Assembly: GCA_003552765.1 (NCBI GenBank)
Contig: PUOI01000033.1
Location: 1 to 5,012, forward strand
Length of the DNA stretch: 5,012 nucleotides
Origin: Candidatus Hydrogenedentota bacterium
Lineage (GTDB): Bacteria > Hydrogenedentota > Hydrogenedentia > Hydrogenedentales > SLHB01
Direction: 5' to 3'
Each line of letters begins with the position of its first letter. Positions within the stretch are counted from its first letter, which is position 1. Below the pieces are notes generated by a model. It was given only the letters and a program-made list of their open reading frames with translations. It had not been told where the DNA came from and ran no database searches. This document shows, piece after piece, positions 4,657 to 5,012 of the stretch. Position numbers and translations under genes: made by a program.

Positions 4657-5012
4657 GTCATGCCACATCTCCCGCATGCGTTCGGCGCGTTCCGGATACT
4701 CCTCGGCGAGGTTGTTCAGCTCCACGCGGTCCGCCTCCATGTCGTAGAGTTCCCATTCGCCGCCTTCTTCGCTCACGAGTTTCCACTTGCCGTCGCGTAT
4801 GGCCCGGTTGCCCATGTGTTCGAAGTAGATCGGCTCCTCGCGGCCAAGCGGCTCGCCATTGAAGGCAGGCACAAGGGTGACGCCTTCCATGGGCAGGATG
4901 TCATGGCCGTTGTAGGTCTCGGGATACTCGGCCCCGGCGAGATCCACGGCGGTGGCCATGAGGTCGATGATGTGGCCGGGCTCATGGCGCAGCGCGCCGT
5001 GATCGGTGATGC
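4627..5012 (-). CDS. Arylsulfatase, C-terminal part (5' end outside window)
   Basis: The frame stays open to the window edge, giving 128 codons, so the internal ATG at 4959 is not the start. The visible part reads ITDHGALRHEPGHIIDLMAT and then DLAGAEYP, the region after the catalytic core in arylsulfatases. The C-terminal subdomain follows with PIYFEHMGNRAIRDGKWKLV and ELYDMEADRVELNNLAE, both typical of AtsA-like enzymes. The HxGNRA segment belongs to the substrate-proximal C-terminal part in this group. The catalytic cysteine, calcium ligands and any signal peptide lie outside the window. It ends WADRAYVRR, and this end is echoed at 2964-2990. It lies 135 bp upstream of the Tat-sulfatase, on the same strand. 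The two proteins differ clearly in their C-terminal parts, so they are not recent whole-gene copies. Confidence 0.93.
   Translation of the reverse strand, partial: ITDHGALRHEPGHIIDLMATAVDLAGAEYPETYNGHDILPMEGVTLVPAFNGEPLGREEPIYFEHMGNRAIRDGKWKLVSEEGGEWELYDMEADRVELNNLAEEYPERAERMREMWHDWADRAYVRR

Overview
The window is a moderately GC-rich bacterial chromosome segment. It has three parts: a housekeeping end on the plus strand, a lone signalling gene in the middle, and a minus-strand catabolic cluster. The clustered sulfatases, one of them with a twin-arginine signal, together with the GC-rich codon use fit a sulfatase-rich lineage such as Planctomycetes/PVC or Hydrogenedentota. This placement is inferred from gene content only. 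No mobile element, CRISPR array, tRNA or rRNA is visible.

Plus strand, 1-1953. The window opens inside purA (adenylosuccinate synthase); its last 131 codons are present. A 177-bp gap follows with a plausible sigma70-type promoter and a leader hairpin. Next is rpsU (ribosomal protein S21, TTG start, strong Shine-Dalgarno), closed by a 13-bp perfect-stem intrinsic terminator. The 291-bp gap before the next gene holds that terminator, a group of overlapping inverted repeats with a possible promoter, and a small leader hairpin. The next gene encodes a receiver-GGDEF protein in which both catalytic centres are altered. The phosphoacceptor position is Glu and the GGDEF motif reads HGQQF, but the RxxD inhibitory-site motif and the guanine-binding residues remain. 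It looks like a c-di-GMP or GTP sensor or scaffold rather than an enzyme.

Minus strand, 5012-1962. In transcription order these are: the C-terminal 128 codons of an arylsulfatase (gene runs off the window), a Tat-exported Cys-type sulfatase, and an M28 zinc peptidase. The gaps are 135 and 91 bp and all three point the same way, so they may be co-transcribed. The sulfatases would remove sulfate esters outside the cytoplasm. The M28 enzyme has no visible export signal and could process peptides inside. The peptidase gene converges on the receiver-GGDEF gene with only 8 bp between stop codons.

The most unusual structural feature is a short repeated block lying in both gaps of the minus-strand cluster. 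One copy is the last 10 codons of the arylsulfatase plus a hairpin. The other copy lies between the Tat-sulfatase and the peptidase, where it belongs to no intact gene. It reads as a nine-codon remnant of a sulfatase 3' end plus the same kind of hairpin. This suggests sulfatase duplication or recombination in this cluster. I found no clear new multi-gene system.
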